From assembly GCA_023078555.1 (NCBI GenBank), contig CM041201.1, positions 3,975,713-4,039,712 of the forward strand: 64,000 nucleotides of DNA, read 5' to 3'. Both the position numbers and the translations under genes were made by a program. Origin of the DNA: Ulva prolifera (taxonomy: Eukaryota; Chlorophyta; Ulvophyceae; Ulvales; Ulvaceae). The notes beneath the pieces are model-generated. The model ran no database searches, was not told the origin of the DNA, and was given only the letters and a program-made list of their open reading frames with translations. Positions 10,656 to 22,133 of the stretch are shown in pieces. Numbering within the stretch: position 1 is the first letter of the stretch; every line of letters begins with the position of its first letter.

Positions 10656-10824
10656 CGAGCTCGACGGAGTTGAGGGCTCTGACCATGGTCAACGGTGGCA
10701 AGGGGTCATTCTTACCAGCCAGGACTGCAGTAGCAATGATGCGTGAATTTGGTGCAAAATTATCCGATAGTGGATTTGAAATCAGTGCATGCTTGCAAAT
10801 CACTTGATCATCCCATACTGGACA

Positions 10825-11453
10825 CTACAGCAGACGGTGCCTTCGGAAGAAGGAGTCAATTTCCTCATCAAAACATGGATTGGAGAGCTTCTGGCCGGGT
10901 ACATGCGTTGGATCTTTGCAGCATAGAGCTACGTAAACTTCTAAGTACAATGAGCGCAGCAGGTCTTGCATGCTGCCAGCATACGGTGTCGTGTTCAGTA
11001 TGATCTTTATCCCAGATGGCATCTCGAGGAAATGAAGCTGGTAGGTGTTGGTGCACAGCGATCTGCAGAATTTGATTTGCACGTCAGCAGTCAACACATG
11101 CCGAGACGGGCATAACGAGCTGTCACCACTGTGCCATGCACACAACTGTGCCATGCAACACGTCTCGCCCAGAGGATATGGAAACACAACACAAGACCAC
11201 ACCGAAACTCAGTGCCTTCACCTATCGGTGTTGGTCGCATGCCGTCTGCTTTGCATCCTTCACTCATGCCAATGGCTTTGGTTGGGTCTGCTGCAGTTGT
11301 GAATAGCTTCATCTGGAAGCACAGCCCATACGTAGTGATGAAATCATGTGATCTCTGTGTAGTGGAAGCCTCACGCGTGGACGCGATCCAATCTCGGTGG
11401 TACAGGCACTCTTTTGAACGGTCGCAGATGTACAGACTGAAAGCTTTCGCCAT
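10825..11453 (-). CDS. TRAPPC1: TRAPP complex subunit TRAPPC1/Bet5
   Basis: Longin/SNARE-like core subunit of the TRAPP tethering complex (Ypt1/Rab1 exchange factor) acting in ER-Golgi traffic. Two exons, 11453-11203 and 11062-10825, join in phase 2 to 162 aa. Exon 1 starts MAKAFSLYICDRSKECLYHR, with LY.(F/C)DR...CLY as in Bet5, and ends GEGTEFR. Exon 2 continues SLCTNTYQLHFLEMPSGIKI, the strongest match (TNTYKL.F.ETPSGIKI in plants), followed by LRSLYLEVYVALCCKDP and a C-terminal helix. Donor GTGTGG and acceptor CTGCAG restore the plant-like GQGCSFHSFRTNTY spacing. Length is normal. The C-terminus (SFFRRHRLL) is somewhat divergent. Confidence 0.88.
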
Positions 11454-11904
11454 GAGGGTCTACTTCGGAGACATAGACAACTTCCAGCGCACTCAGCTCA
11501 ACTTGATCATTGAGCTCCCCTGCAATACTAATCAGAATGCCTAATCATGACAGAACGAAACGTCAAGGACTGCTTTAAGTCATTCGATCAAGCCAGGCAT
11601 ACAACTCACCGCAAGGTCAGATGATCATTATGCGGACCCACCAGCTTTCACGAAATATTCAAAAAAAAAAAGTTTGGCAGAGGTCGGTGTAAAAGTGAAA
11701 CACTACATCTGTAGTGAACCCGTGCCGAATCGAGTAGCCTTGTGGCCACGATTGCGATTGCGACTCGCATGCGCGCAGCTCCGGTCCCGATGGCAACAGC
11801 TCATGTGCCGTCTGATATACACAATAATCTTGTAGTCAGCATCAATGTGTATCGGTCCAGAAGTCGCGGCAATTTAGCTCCACAGCCATCTGCCCACTAG
11901 AATC
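11454..11904. other. Divergent promoter region TRAPPC1 / CURT1
   Basis: 450 bp between two genes that start outwards. It includes an A-run at 11661-11670. No additional coding signal is seen. Confidence 0.5.
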
Positions 11905-13175
11905 ATGGTTGTTGCACACGTCCCGGTCTCGACATATGTCAAGGCACTCACTCCTCTCTGTGGGCGTGGTCAAAGAAGGGTATGGTCTTTCTTTTTGACG
12001 CAGCGCGGTGCTGCACGCTGGCTTCAGCTGTGCTTGTCAAGCATGCCGCATTGCCTCCATGGGTACCATGACCTCATGATCTCAACCGATTGCACCACGA
12101 AGGTTATCATTCAGATGTTCTCACGATTTCAGATGGCCGCGAACACGTTGTGTCGGCTTTTGCTTTCATGAGCGCGTATGTGGTCAAATGCAGGCTGCAG
12201 CTCCGGTGCACGCGGAGCCCACCAAGAGCCCACTGAAAGCCGACGACAAAGCTACTGCTGTCGGAACACCTGACTTCGACAGCGAAAAGCTCATCAAGGA
12301 TGCCAGGGAGAAGGTTCGGTCCTCCAGGATCTTGTTGAATCTCCATATCTGATGTATCGAGACGTCCATCTGATGTAGCTCTGTGGCCCTCTCTCTCGCT
12401 TCCCTGGCCTCCAGATATATATGTCACTGGGTGCACATGACCATTGACTATGATGTTTCAGTCTGAAGGAGTCATGATCAATGTCTTGGTCATGGAGAAC
12501 GGACTGATGTGCAGTGGGACAGCATCGAGGACAAGACATCCGTGGCTGTATACGCCGTTGGCGCAATCACTTTGCTGTGGCTGTCATCGTCTCTTGTGGG
12601 CGCCATCAACAAAGTACCCCTGGTACGTTTCTGGCCATATTGCTGTACTGAATTGTACATGCCGCGGTCATGACTGTGGAGCAGATGTCATGATTCATTT
12701 CACAAGTGGTTCACCAGTTGCAGCTACCCAAGGCTATGGAGCTCGTCGGCCTCGGCTACACAGCTTGGTTTGTTTACCGCTACCTGCTGTTTAAGGTGTG
12801 CCACTTGACGGCGCAATTGTGTCGTGGCTGGTGCGAGCGATGTGCCTGCACTTGTTTTACGAGACGTTGCTGTGCTCATGCGACGTCCTGTCAAATTTGA
12901 TTATGTTGGCGACATGCACGGCCCCACACATGAACATGTGGAGCCATTGCCACAGGATGCTGTACACACTTATAATCTCCCTTGTTGTGAGTTTGCGAGC
13001 CTGAGCGACCGCTATTTCTGCTGTCAGTGCCATCACATTTGGCTGTAAGAGCGATTTCGACACCACCGCAGGCTCACAGGGTCGTTCTCAACAACGTATT
13101 GCTCTGCAGGAGTCCCGCGAAGAACTCATTGACGACATCGACGAGTTGAAGAAGAAAATCTCGGGCGACAAGTGA
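11905..13175 (+). CDS. CURT1: CURVATURE THYLAKOID 1 (CURT1)-family protein
   Basis: CURT1 proteins insert at grana margins and bend the thylakoid membrane through an amphipathic helix and two spans. Exons 12194-12313, 12515-12622, 12724-12795 and 13110-13175 all join in phase 0. They encode, in order, an acidic linker ending FDSEKLIKDAREK, then WDSIEDKTSVAVYAVGAITL with the first span (LLWLSSSLVGAINKVPL), LPKAMELVGLGYTAWFVYRY with the second span, and ESREELIDDIDELKKKISGD as the terminal amphipathic/coiled helix. The first exon, 11905-11979 (MVVAHVPVSTYVKALTPLCG...), is proposed as the plastid transit peptide because it ends in phase 0 before GTATGG; it is less certain than the rest. Total about 146 aa. 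One donor is the less usual GTTCGG. A TGTAA at 13614 may be the poly(A) signal. Confidence 0.87.
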
Positions 13176-13915
13176 TGAATTTGCGATCAGCTCATGCGTA
13201 GAGGAACGAGTTCCTGAATTATCGCGCGGGTCTGCTCGGTATGTTATGGATATGCAGGCTTGTGGGAGGCTCAGATCGTCCGGAGTCGGAGTGGCCCCGT
13301 AGCCGTGAAGAGAAGATTTGATCTAGCCGGCGCCGCAACGCGTTGGTGGTCTGCTGCGATGAAAGTATACGAGTAGACCACCTGCGGACACGTGGGGCGT
13401 GGCAGTCTTTCAGCTGTGGCGTTTCTTGCGAATGTCAGCCACGAATCGTAGCAATCTGATCGTGCATGTGGAAGTTCAGCGATGGGGTCATCTGCCTTGT
13501 GATTGTGCCCGTTGCTGGTTGCAGTACAGCCCATGCTATAGCAAGGCGGATGCGAGCGTCATGGCATCGAAGCATGCGGATGGTCGAGGGTCAGCTGCTA
13601 CCGCCTGAAATCTCTGTAAATACAAGTCACGATTCAATGCGTCATTTCGTGTTACATCGCATCTGATTGTAATGTCCGGATCACACCGAAGCCATGATTG
13701 TTCGGGTGGCTCGTACCAGCTGTGATCGGGGACCGCTCAACAGGCACGTGCACAAATTAGTGTGAGTTTTGCGAACGGGCTCTGCGTTCAAACCACTGCA
13801 GCGGTGTGCTTCAGCGTGCTTGCGCTTGTACGGCAGAGATTCTAGACACTCAAATCCGAATGGCCCAGATCATGGTGGCCGATCCGCGCCATGAACATAA
13901 AATTTTTAAGTAATT
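13176..13915. other. Spacer between CURT1 and MAF1
   Basis: Both neighbours are on the plus strand. The stretch should hold the CURT1 3' UTR (TGTAA at 13614-13618) and the MAF1 promoter. No other gene is recognised. Confidence 0.5.
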
Positions 13916-15845
13916 ATGAAGTTCGTCGAGCTGGGCCCACTTTCAAGGTGCGCTTCGATGCGATCATATGTTGATGGCATTTTTCGCGTTGCATCGGGCT
14001 CGACATCGGAGTGTCGGCCCACGATAAACAGAGCATGTGTAATGCAGAATTAATGCATTTCTGGATCACGTCAATGTTGGCGACAGCGTTGTCTGCGGCA
14101 GCTTGGAGGCATATTCATGTGCGACCTACAGCTCGGCATGTTGCTCGCCGAGCCTGCATGTGCATGACGCTCATCAATGCCAACTATTTTGATGCAGCAA
14201 AAGCAGCTCCTTGCAGCCACGATGCGTTGCCTCAACTTCGCGGACGCTCCTCCACATGGCGCGATGAAATGTCGCACGCCCCTTGCCGAAAAAAAAAAGC
14301 CCTTATCAACATCACACGTGCAGATCGAAGTTTGAGGTGTTGCAGGTAAGCTAACTGGTCTGGACAAGCAGGTGTCAAAAAGCCTTGACCTAGAAGTTCA
14401 GATTGACGCACCGGTGGCTGAGCTGGCAACATCGCCTGTCGGCCCTCTGTCAGATCCATCAAGGTATGATCGCAAGAACGGCACCAGTGGCGCCCGCCAT
14501 ACCAGATGATCATACCAGTGGGACAATCCAATACTTCTCTGCTGTGTTTTCTATGACAGAGTGACATTTGGCGCAGTGTGAGTGTGCACTGTAGCTGCCA
14601 CCGTGTTCTGGGTGCACCTGCAACTTCCTCGTGTCTTGCAGCTTGCATGGGCACTCTCTCCACTCCAATGTCTCTGAAGAGCTGTTGATCATGATCAAGA
14701 ATAATCAGCTTGGATCTTGTTTGCAGCAGGAAGACGCTGGTGTACCTGATCCTTACCCTCAACCAGTGCTACCCAGACTATGACTTCTCGCAGTTGCGGG
14801 CGCGTCATTTCCGCAAAGAAGAGAGCGCAACTGACGTCGAGGGCGTTGTCGATAGCCACCTCCTGTCTGTCTCCAAGGTGTGCTGCCACACAACTGCCGG
14901 GATCCAGTGCGCGCCACCAGAACACGTCTCAGCATTCGCCAGTGCAGGTATGGGAGCAGAACCCCAGATACGGCGGCAGCAAGTTCCTGGATGGCTTGTG
15001 GTCTGCAATAGATGAGGTATGCTTACCCGTCTGCCCTTCCTCGTCAGCCCCGGCACATCATCAGCTGCATCGCCATGTGCTGTGTGAGCGCAAAACAGCA
15101 TGCGCGCAGCATTGAATTTCTGCAGGACCAAGCGTCTACTTGTGGGGAGGCGTACCCCGTGCAGTCCCTGCAAGCCCGAGACAATACCACTAGCCACCCT
15201 CTACAACCCATCCCTCACACGAGGCAGTCGTGCCGCAGCCCGTACAAGGACTCTGATTCGCAAACTGTCCCTGACCTTATTCCCTCCGTTCCTTTGCTAA
15301 TCCTGCGTCCCAACACTTTCGTTTCACTTCCGTCGATATGAACTGCACCAACAGGCGGCAATGCACCCGGATGTGCAATGATAGGTTCAGTGTGTTTGAC
15401 TTGCCGTACACACGGCAGCGGCTCGCTCGCAGCCAACCTACTGCCCATGTGCAAACAGGTCCGCTGCGGGCGGGCAGGCCTGGAGCCACCCCGCACCTCT
15501 CTCCGATGAGGCCCACCTCCTATGCACCACCTCACATGCAGAACATGCATGCAGGCGTGCGACCTCGCAGACTGTGACGTGTACTCCTACCGCAGCGACC
15601 GCGGCGCCGACACGCCCTTCGAGGAGGCGACCGCCATCTGGTCCTTCAACTACTTCTTCTACAACCGCAAGCTCCGCCGCATCGTGCACTTCTCCTGCCG
15701 CAGCCTCAGCGCCGCCGCCGCCGACGACGGCGAGCCGCACTCGACGCCGGAGGTCAGCCTCACGACCGGCGACGCGCGCGGCGGCGACGCCGACGGCGCC
15801 GGCAGCGACAGCGAGATCGTCGGCGGCATGGACGACGTCTCCTGA
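13916..15845 (+). CDS. MAF1: MAF1, repressor of RNA polymerase III
   Basis: Conserved nuclear repressor that links nutrient and stress signalling (TORC1) to Pol III transcription. Six exons join in frame to 247 aa: 13916-13947, 14048-14118, 14346-14463, 14730-14877, 14933-15016, 15555-15845. The N-terminus [20 protein letters not shown] continues [20 protein letters not shown] (family: MKFLE..PL..IN.FL....GD..I.G.LEAYSCK). Then come an internal Ser/Pro linker, the core [40 protein letters not shown], and [20 protein letters not shown]. The C-terminal tail is acidic ([12 protein letters not shown]), usual for MAF1. Every junction closes and every conserved box is present, so function is probably intact. 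The last intron is 538 bp, the others 84-266 bp. Confidence 0.93.
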
Positions 15846-16956
15846 CGCCGCACCTTCGGCCGATGCAGCCGCGTGCGGTCGTATGCATGCATGCGTAATT
15901 GTGGCCCGCCCCCTCGGTGTCACCGGGGGGACCGTCCTTTTCCGGTCCTGGCTCTTGTGCTCACGTTCGTGAATGTGGCTGTGGATCGTCGTGGTCTCTT
16001 CGCCGCTCTACTCGTGTGCAGCTCAGCGCAATCGTCCTCGTGGCCGAGATGATTGTGGCGTGTCGGCCTTCGTTCAGGCAGATCTGCCGCGTTTGCTATG
16101 CAGACCAGAGGACCCAGTGCTGCCACACGGGCTGCTTTAAGGTAGATCTGTTGCCTGTGCTATTGTTCAGCGGTGTTATGTATGTCATCGCGATGAGACG
16201 TGAGGTTGTAATATCAGGTTGTACCAACTGACAAGACCAACCATACAACAAAACAAATACCAATGGCAACAGCCTGCACGTGAGGGCGGCCATGTGCCTG
16301 GACTTGACACAGGTGCAGAGTTGGGAACTGTGTGAAAAACAGTCAAGAACACGGGCCATTGTATGGGAGAGTGTTGTGAGGCGAAATGACTTGACCAGAA
16401 TTACAGTAACAATCCCCCCGTAGGACAGAACAGGAAGTGTCCTTATATAAGGTCTCAAACACGAGTCTCGTGTACAGTCAAGTCTCATGCATGTCTCTCA
16501 CTATGTCGGGCTGACCAGATCACTCACGTCAGAGAGCACCAACTCAACCAATACACAGCAACAACCAGCATCAACTGAAGGAGAAAGCATCAACACACTC
16601 TCCAGCCGAAGAGAATTGGGAGCTGTGCTATCCTCAGGCAGTCCGTTGCATGCCTCCGGGCTGGGAAGGCATGCAATTTCCACATGTGTGTTCGATGAGG
16701 ACCCTATCACTGTTCTCCTGGTGAGAGCAGGCTCACAGCGACCGCATACTTCAGTTCTACACAGCTGCTATTCTACGCTAGCACATATCATATCACATTG
16801 GCCACCTCCCCTCCGCAAGCGGAGCTCTGGTGTACCACCACAACACAGCGATACAGTTTCCTCCTTCGAATAATTCGGTGTTCACACCCACGTTCGGGCA
16901 TCTGCCGCCCTGTGGCGGCGTCCCGAGCAGACCACAGGCTCTGCACGAGGCCAAGC
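15846..16956. other. Convergent spacer MAF1 / acireductone dioxygenase
   Basis: Should contain both 3' UTRs. TTACA near 16403 (TGTAA on minus) is a candidate poly(A) signal for the dioxygenase. An open plus frame at 16487-16873 has low-complexity Ser/Thr content and is not considered a gene. Confidence 0.45.
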
Positions 16957-19900
16957 TCAGCAGGCGGCCACGGCCTGCACGTAAGCGGTCCGCACAGGGT
17001 GCGCGTCCGTCTCATCACAGCGGTTGATGGGCGTCCACACCGGATCTCCAACGAAGAGGCGCATCGCCTGCACACTGCCCACGCTGATCAACACCTGTCG
17101 CCTCGACTGCTCCACTGGGTGCTGGCGGCGACGGTGGCAGGCATTGAGCTGTGCCAGAGCACTGCTGTCTGATGCTGTAGCCACCAGCACAATCAGGTAC
17201 GGCACTACATTGGGCGTGAGCATGAGCGTGAGCGTGAAGGATCATGTGTCCATGGTGGAGGCTGCTGACATGGCTTGTGCTGGAAGGCCTCACCAACACG
17301 CAGCGCTGGTCGTCACAGTCCATCAATGTTTTTGTTTCCTCATATGTCCGGCCGGCCAGAGCACCAGAACCAGAAATTACAGCAGGCATACAGCGCAAGC
17401 GGGAGTTGCAGCCATGCAGCAGGCGGCAGCACGACAGAGGTTGCAGGGGGCATTGCAATCAGCACATCCACACTTCCAGCTCGATTGGGAGGAAACGACA
17501 TGAGCTAGAGCCACTGCATAGCAGAGCACCGAAACGGACAACAAAGCATGGCAACCAAAGCACGCTCCATCCATCTGCATACGCACACCACAAACACCAG
17601 CACCCGGCAGACCATCTCAAACAGCTACCTTTGGTCCAACACAGGGGGCCTGCATTGGGCATGGCGGCAGGGGGAGCATGTGGGAGAGGCGGCGGCCGCA
17701 CCTTGATGTAGTTGTTCTCATCCAGCGTGAAGCGGTGGTAGATGCCGGCCGGCAGCACGATCATGTCGCCCTTGCGGCAGTCGATGCGGATCCACCGGTC
17801 CTCCGAGTCCCGGACATCAAAGTATCCTGCGCACAACGGCACCGGATGCATATGTGTGCTGCTCGTGTGAATGCGGTAGAGCATGCTCGACCTGTGCGTT
17901 TGCCGTCTGCTGCAGCAGCCAGCCGGGAAGAGCAGCGACGCGAGTAAGGAACACGATTGTCGGTGATATCCCTTGGGAAGGGCGCTGAGCGAGTGGACTC
18001 GTCACCGCTGCGGCCTCGGCCAGTAGAAGCTTGAATTCATGTAGGGAGGTGCCGAGAAGGTGTGTGCATTGGCAGCATGTGTGCGAGGAGGATGCAGGGG
18101 CTGGCGGCAGCATCCTAGCAGGCACTCATGTGTGCTTTGCAGGCTCCTACTCCGACGCGCCAGTGCCGAGAGTGACACCCCTGACACAGCGCACATACCT
18201 CGGCAGAGGAAACATGCATGTTCTGCTGAGTCAGGGCGCAGGGCTTCCATCTGGGGGACTGCTGGGAGCCCGGTGCACGGCTTGGAGAGACCCCTGCCCT
18301 GAGACGGGCACCTTCCTTGCAGGGCTGCGGCGGGGCATCAGCAGTTCAGAGCAGCTGCTAACCACTCGCAGCATCTGTGGCACAATCGGGGGCCCCAGAT
18401 TGTGCCAAGTGAAGGCGGCATCTGAGCAAGCGGAGATGCGCGTGCATGGCACCAGCGGGGTGGGCAGGGGGGCGCACCAGTGCCATCGAGGATGTAGCGG
18501 ATCTCCTCATCGTCATGTATGTGCTCCTCAAAGAATGACTTGATCTTGTCCTCGTAGTTTGGCATCGCTGGCGTGATGGTGATGACGTCCTGGTACGTGT
18601 AGTTCCTGACCTGCACACTGCTAGTTGTGAACGTATACGTCCTTCAGGTGCAGGACCAAGGGAATTGCGTGAGGTTGCGTCAACGCCGCTTGTGGCTGCA
18701 GGATGACCGGACGATGGCTGCAACAGCACTGAACATGAGAGATTGCGTGCAGTGTGACTGGCCATCTTGACGAGATCCAGCTACAGCGTCTATGAGAGTC
18801 AGCGTGCTCGTGACGGACTACCATCCGTCCCACAGGTAGTGGTATTGATGGACTGTGTGGCACGTGCTGTACTGCCATAACTGGTGTGGCAGTCACTGGC
18901 GCCTCGACATGCAGGACAGCTAACAACTGGACTATACAGCACACGAGATATAATCAACGGCTCAGCAACGAGTTCTGGTCGCGTGGGCGGAGACACGACG
19001 ACGCAGGTGTACGTCCCTTTCAGAAGTCCAATTCAGCAGCTTGCACTGTTTCCAAGCTCATACTTCCAGCGGGTTTCTCTAGAGCTTTTGCAGATACCTC
19101 TGAACAAGCGATTGCAACCAGGAAACGTAAATTTTCTGAATCCAGCTAAGCGATCTCGGCTCGAGTTTTGGACGGCAGTTAGATGACATGCTTTCAGAAC
19201 GGCAACGGCTATGCAAGAATCGAACGACGGTGGTGAAATTATGAAGCCTGTCGACTGTTTGTCTTGACGTAGCGATGAATGTTCTTTCACCTGGAGTCGT
19301 GTGCGTCGAATGGCGCAGTCACGGCATGCTGCACGCGCTATTGTTTCCAAGCCGGCTTGACGGAACTGATGTCGAAAGCAGGCTCAGTCTGCTTTGCTGT
19401 TCGGCAGCAGTGGCATTAGGGGAGTGTCGAGCTACACTGTTCAAGGAACTAGCGAAGCGGAAGCCCGGCTGTCTTGAGGCGTCCCATCTCTGCAGCTGCT
19501 GTCGTCAGCAGCACAACACACCGGAGCTCACTCCAAGACTATCTGCGTTGTTAGAGGCAAGCGATCGAGGGCCGCATGTTGTAATTTCGCGCTCGTTTCC
19601 TTCGCGACGAGTTGGTGCTTGAATTTTGATATCGCTCGCTTGGCTCGCGATACGGGGAGCTAAATGACCGCTTTTCACTTATTTTGCCTCTCGATTCTTT
19701 GATTTTTCGCTAATCAGCAATGTATCGCTTGTAGAATAAACGCTGCTATGATACTGCTGTACCGATCACATGGACCGACCCAGGCGTGATGGAAGTGTCC
19801 AACCATATGTAAATATGTAGACGTATGGATATGGCACAAGCCGATCGGCTGTGTTGCGCAGGCAGTGACGAACCTTCCGAATTGCTGCCAGGGCGGGGTC

Positions 19901-20181
19901 ATTTTCCGGGTCGTCTGCGTCGAGGCGCCACGAAATGACGCCTACTTTATGCAGCTCCTCAGCAGAGGCGGGAGCGTTCGGTGATTGGCGATGTGGCTTG
20001 CGTTGATCCTCCTCGGAATCGTCCATGTACCAGCAGTCCAGCTTGACATCCTCCGCAGGCAGGGGCTACAGAACAACGAACAAGTAAGCGAAGGACTAGA
20101 TAGGTGAGAGTACGATCACATATCTCGGAAGCGGTGGGTTACCTGCGCGAGCGCAAGGGTCTCTGCGTCAAAGTCCGACAT
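16957..20181 (-). CDS. ARD: Acireductone dioxygenase (methionine salvage)
   Basis: Cupin metalloenzyme that oxidises the acireductone intermediate of the methylthioadenosine/methionine salvage cycle. Five minus-strand exons join in frame to 199 aa: 20181-20143, 20065-19874, 18610-18478, 17826-17702, 17067-16957. They give [13 protein letters not shown], then [24 protein letters not shown], and the cupin motif [14 protein letters not shown], which supplies three metal ligands (H, H, E). [14 protein letters not shown] follows, then [14 protein letters not shown] with the fourth ligand His, and finally [16 protein letters not shown]. All ligands are present, so it should be active; Fe or Ni use is not visible from sequence. 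Introns are 77, 1263, 651 and 634 bp; one donor is GTTCGT. The C-terminus lacks a targeting signal, so a cytosolic location is likely. Confidence 0.93.
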
Positions 20182-22133
20182 GATAACAGAGCTGCTACGG
20201 GCGGTACAATCCGATCAAACCTATGTAAACAAGGAGATGAGTGGGTTTTGTTCGTTGTTTCGATGTTCCAGGTTGCAGGCTATGTGAGCTTGGTCAGGAA
20301 TCAGAATCTCAAATCCGTAGCGGTACGAGGTAGCGCAGACCTAGGTCAAGGACGCTAACGTAATACCTCTGCGAACAGTAGATCGCGCCGATGATCGCAG
20401 ATCAGTCGTGAATGACAATGATAGCTCTCAGTTACATCTGTCTTCAACTCTGAGAGCTTCATGGAGGAGAACTGCAGATGTGTTACGTTCCAAGGCCAAT
20501 GCTGCATTTGTCACATCCGACACGACTGGAGGCCCCAAGTGGAGCACTGCCTTTGTACGCAAATTGCAGCAGATGCAGCTCCATCAGCGAGCAGGATGCA
20601 ACACCCGCTTGTAGTACACATACACTCGCACACAAGCCATGACACGCCAGACTGAACACACGAGCCTTTACACCCAGACTTTCAGAGTGATGATGCATGC
20701 TACCCTGTGTCAACCAAGCAGCGCCTCACAGCCATGGTCGCAGCAGGCCTGCAGCCTCAGGCAGGCGACGGGAAACGGCTGTGCTGTATGTCTCGTTTGA
20801 TCGACAAGATGATCTCAGAACAGTGATTGTACCAACACTGCCGCAGTGTTTCCGCAGCACTATCCATGGAACGGAAGGCCTGCCTGGCTGCAATCCCCGC
20901 CCTATGCACGAGGCATTACGCCCCGCATACACCCATCTGCTCGGCTATTCACGGTTTCCAGAGGGTAGTCACAGCACATGTGTGCTGCCACCAGAGAGGG
21001 GCTTGAGCTACCAAACAACAGCTCACACTTCAGCTTGGCAGATGCAATCAGAACTCAAGAGCAAACACTGCAGCCCACGCTGGACGTGCTCAACTGCTAT
21101 TCTGGGCACACGACAAAAGTTACAGTGCCGACAAATTCATGAACAGCAGGCACCCACGGAAATACGTGCACTGCCCGAAATGGTGGTAGGTCTCTATAGA
21201 ACGCAAACTACCTCCGTCCTGCGCTGTCTGCAGCACATTATCTCGATGAATCTGCACGTCAATCACCATGAGCCCCATGCGCCGGCCTTCACTATGAGCT
21301 GGACGGCAGCTGCGCTCGTGGACGGCAGCTATGCAGGCTGCAGCACCAACAGTCCCACGCCTTGCTCATGCATGCAGACCTGCACACACAAGGAGCAAGC
21401 CAACGGGTTCCGCCAGGCGGCTCGATGAAATAGCGTGCCTCAAGCCCACGGTTGCATACACACACGCGCGCACGTGCATACGTCGCTGAAAGGCTCAGAG
21501 TAGCTGCTGCAGCTCTGTGGCGTGTCTGGCATAAAGGCAGCAGTCTAAAACCTCTCAATCAGGGCCTGGAACGCAGCCTCTGAGGGGCACACTGACGAAA
21601 CTAAGGGCCCGCCGGCGATCGGCCCGAGCGGTGGGCTGGCCGGCGGCGGCTCAGCCGGAATAACAGCAATGACATGCCGGAGCGGCTCAGCATGGCGGCG
21701 CCGTCCGCTAGCGTGCATGGCACGCGGCGAAGTATACTCTAGAATCAGCAGGAGGCTGGATGCCTCTGCCGCCCCTAGGCGTGGGACAGCATGCTAGCCT
21801 GATTCGCCCCCGAGGGGCGCAGCTGTGGCTCAGTGAAATATTTATTCGGGCTATCTAAGGTCGTATGGCGAAGACAAGCTCAGTCTGAGCCCCCCCCCCC
21901 CCCCCCCCCCCCCCCCAAACTGAATCTGCCACCTCCCTGCCTTGCATTGGCGCGGCACCACCAGCCACACCCGCCGCCACGCGTTTGCAAAGGATTCGGC
22001 ACAGCATGCAGTGCAAAGGCACGTAGCATGCCGGGCCGTACCCCACGGCGACCACTGTCACGTGCCCCGCTGTGCGATGCCGCGCAGCAGCCTCGGCAGG
22101 TCTGCATGCATGCCATTCATGCACATCGCGGGC
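20182..22133. other. Long non-coding stretch between dioxygenase start and pseudokinase end
   Basis: Contains the dioxygenase promoter on the left and the 3' UTR of the RING/pseudokinase gene on the right. A plus frame 20697-21428 stays open for 243 codons but shows no motif, helix pattern or splice logic, and I do not call it. A 27-base C homopolymer lies at 21890-21916. Confidence 0.45.
21890..21916. repeat. Poly-C tract (27 bases)
   Basis: Uninterrupted run of C from 21890 to 21916, about 220 bases downstream of the pseudokinase stop codon (poly-G on the transcript strand). Two similar tracts lie in introns at 38055-38089 and 60268-60296. Confidence 0.95.

Noticed and set aside
20697-21428. 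243-codon plus frame
   Set aside because: No domain, skewed composition, no supporting splice signals, and no likeness to any protein I know.
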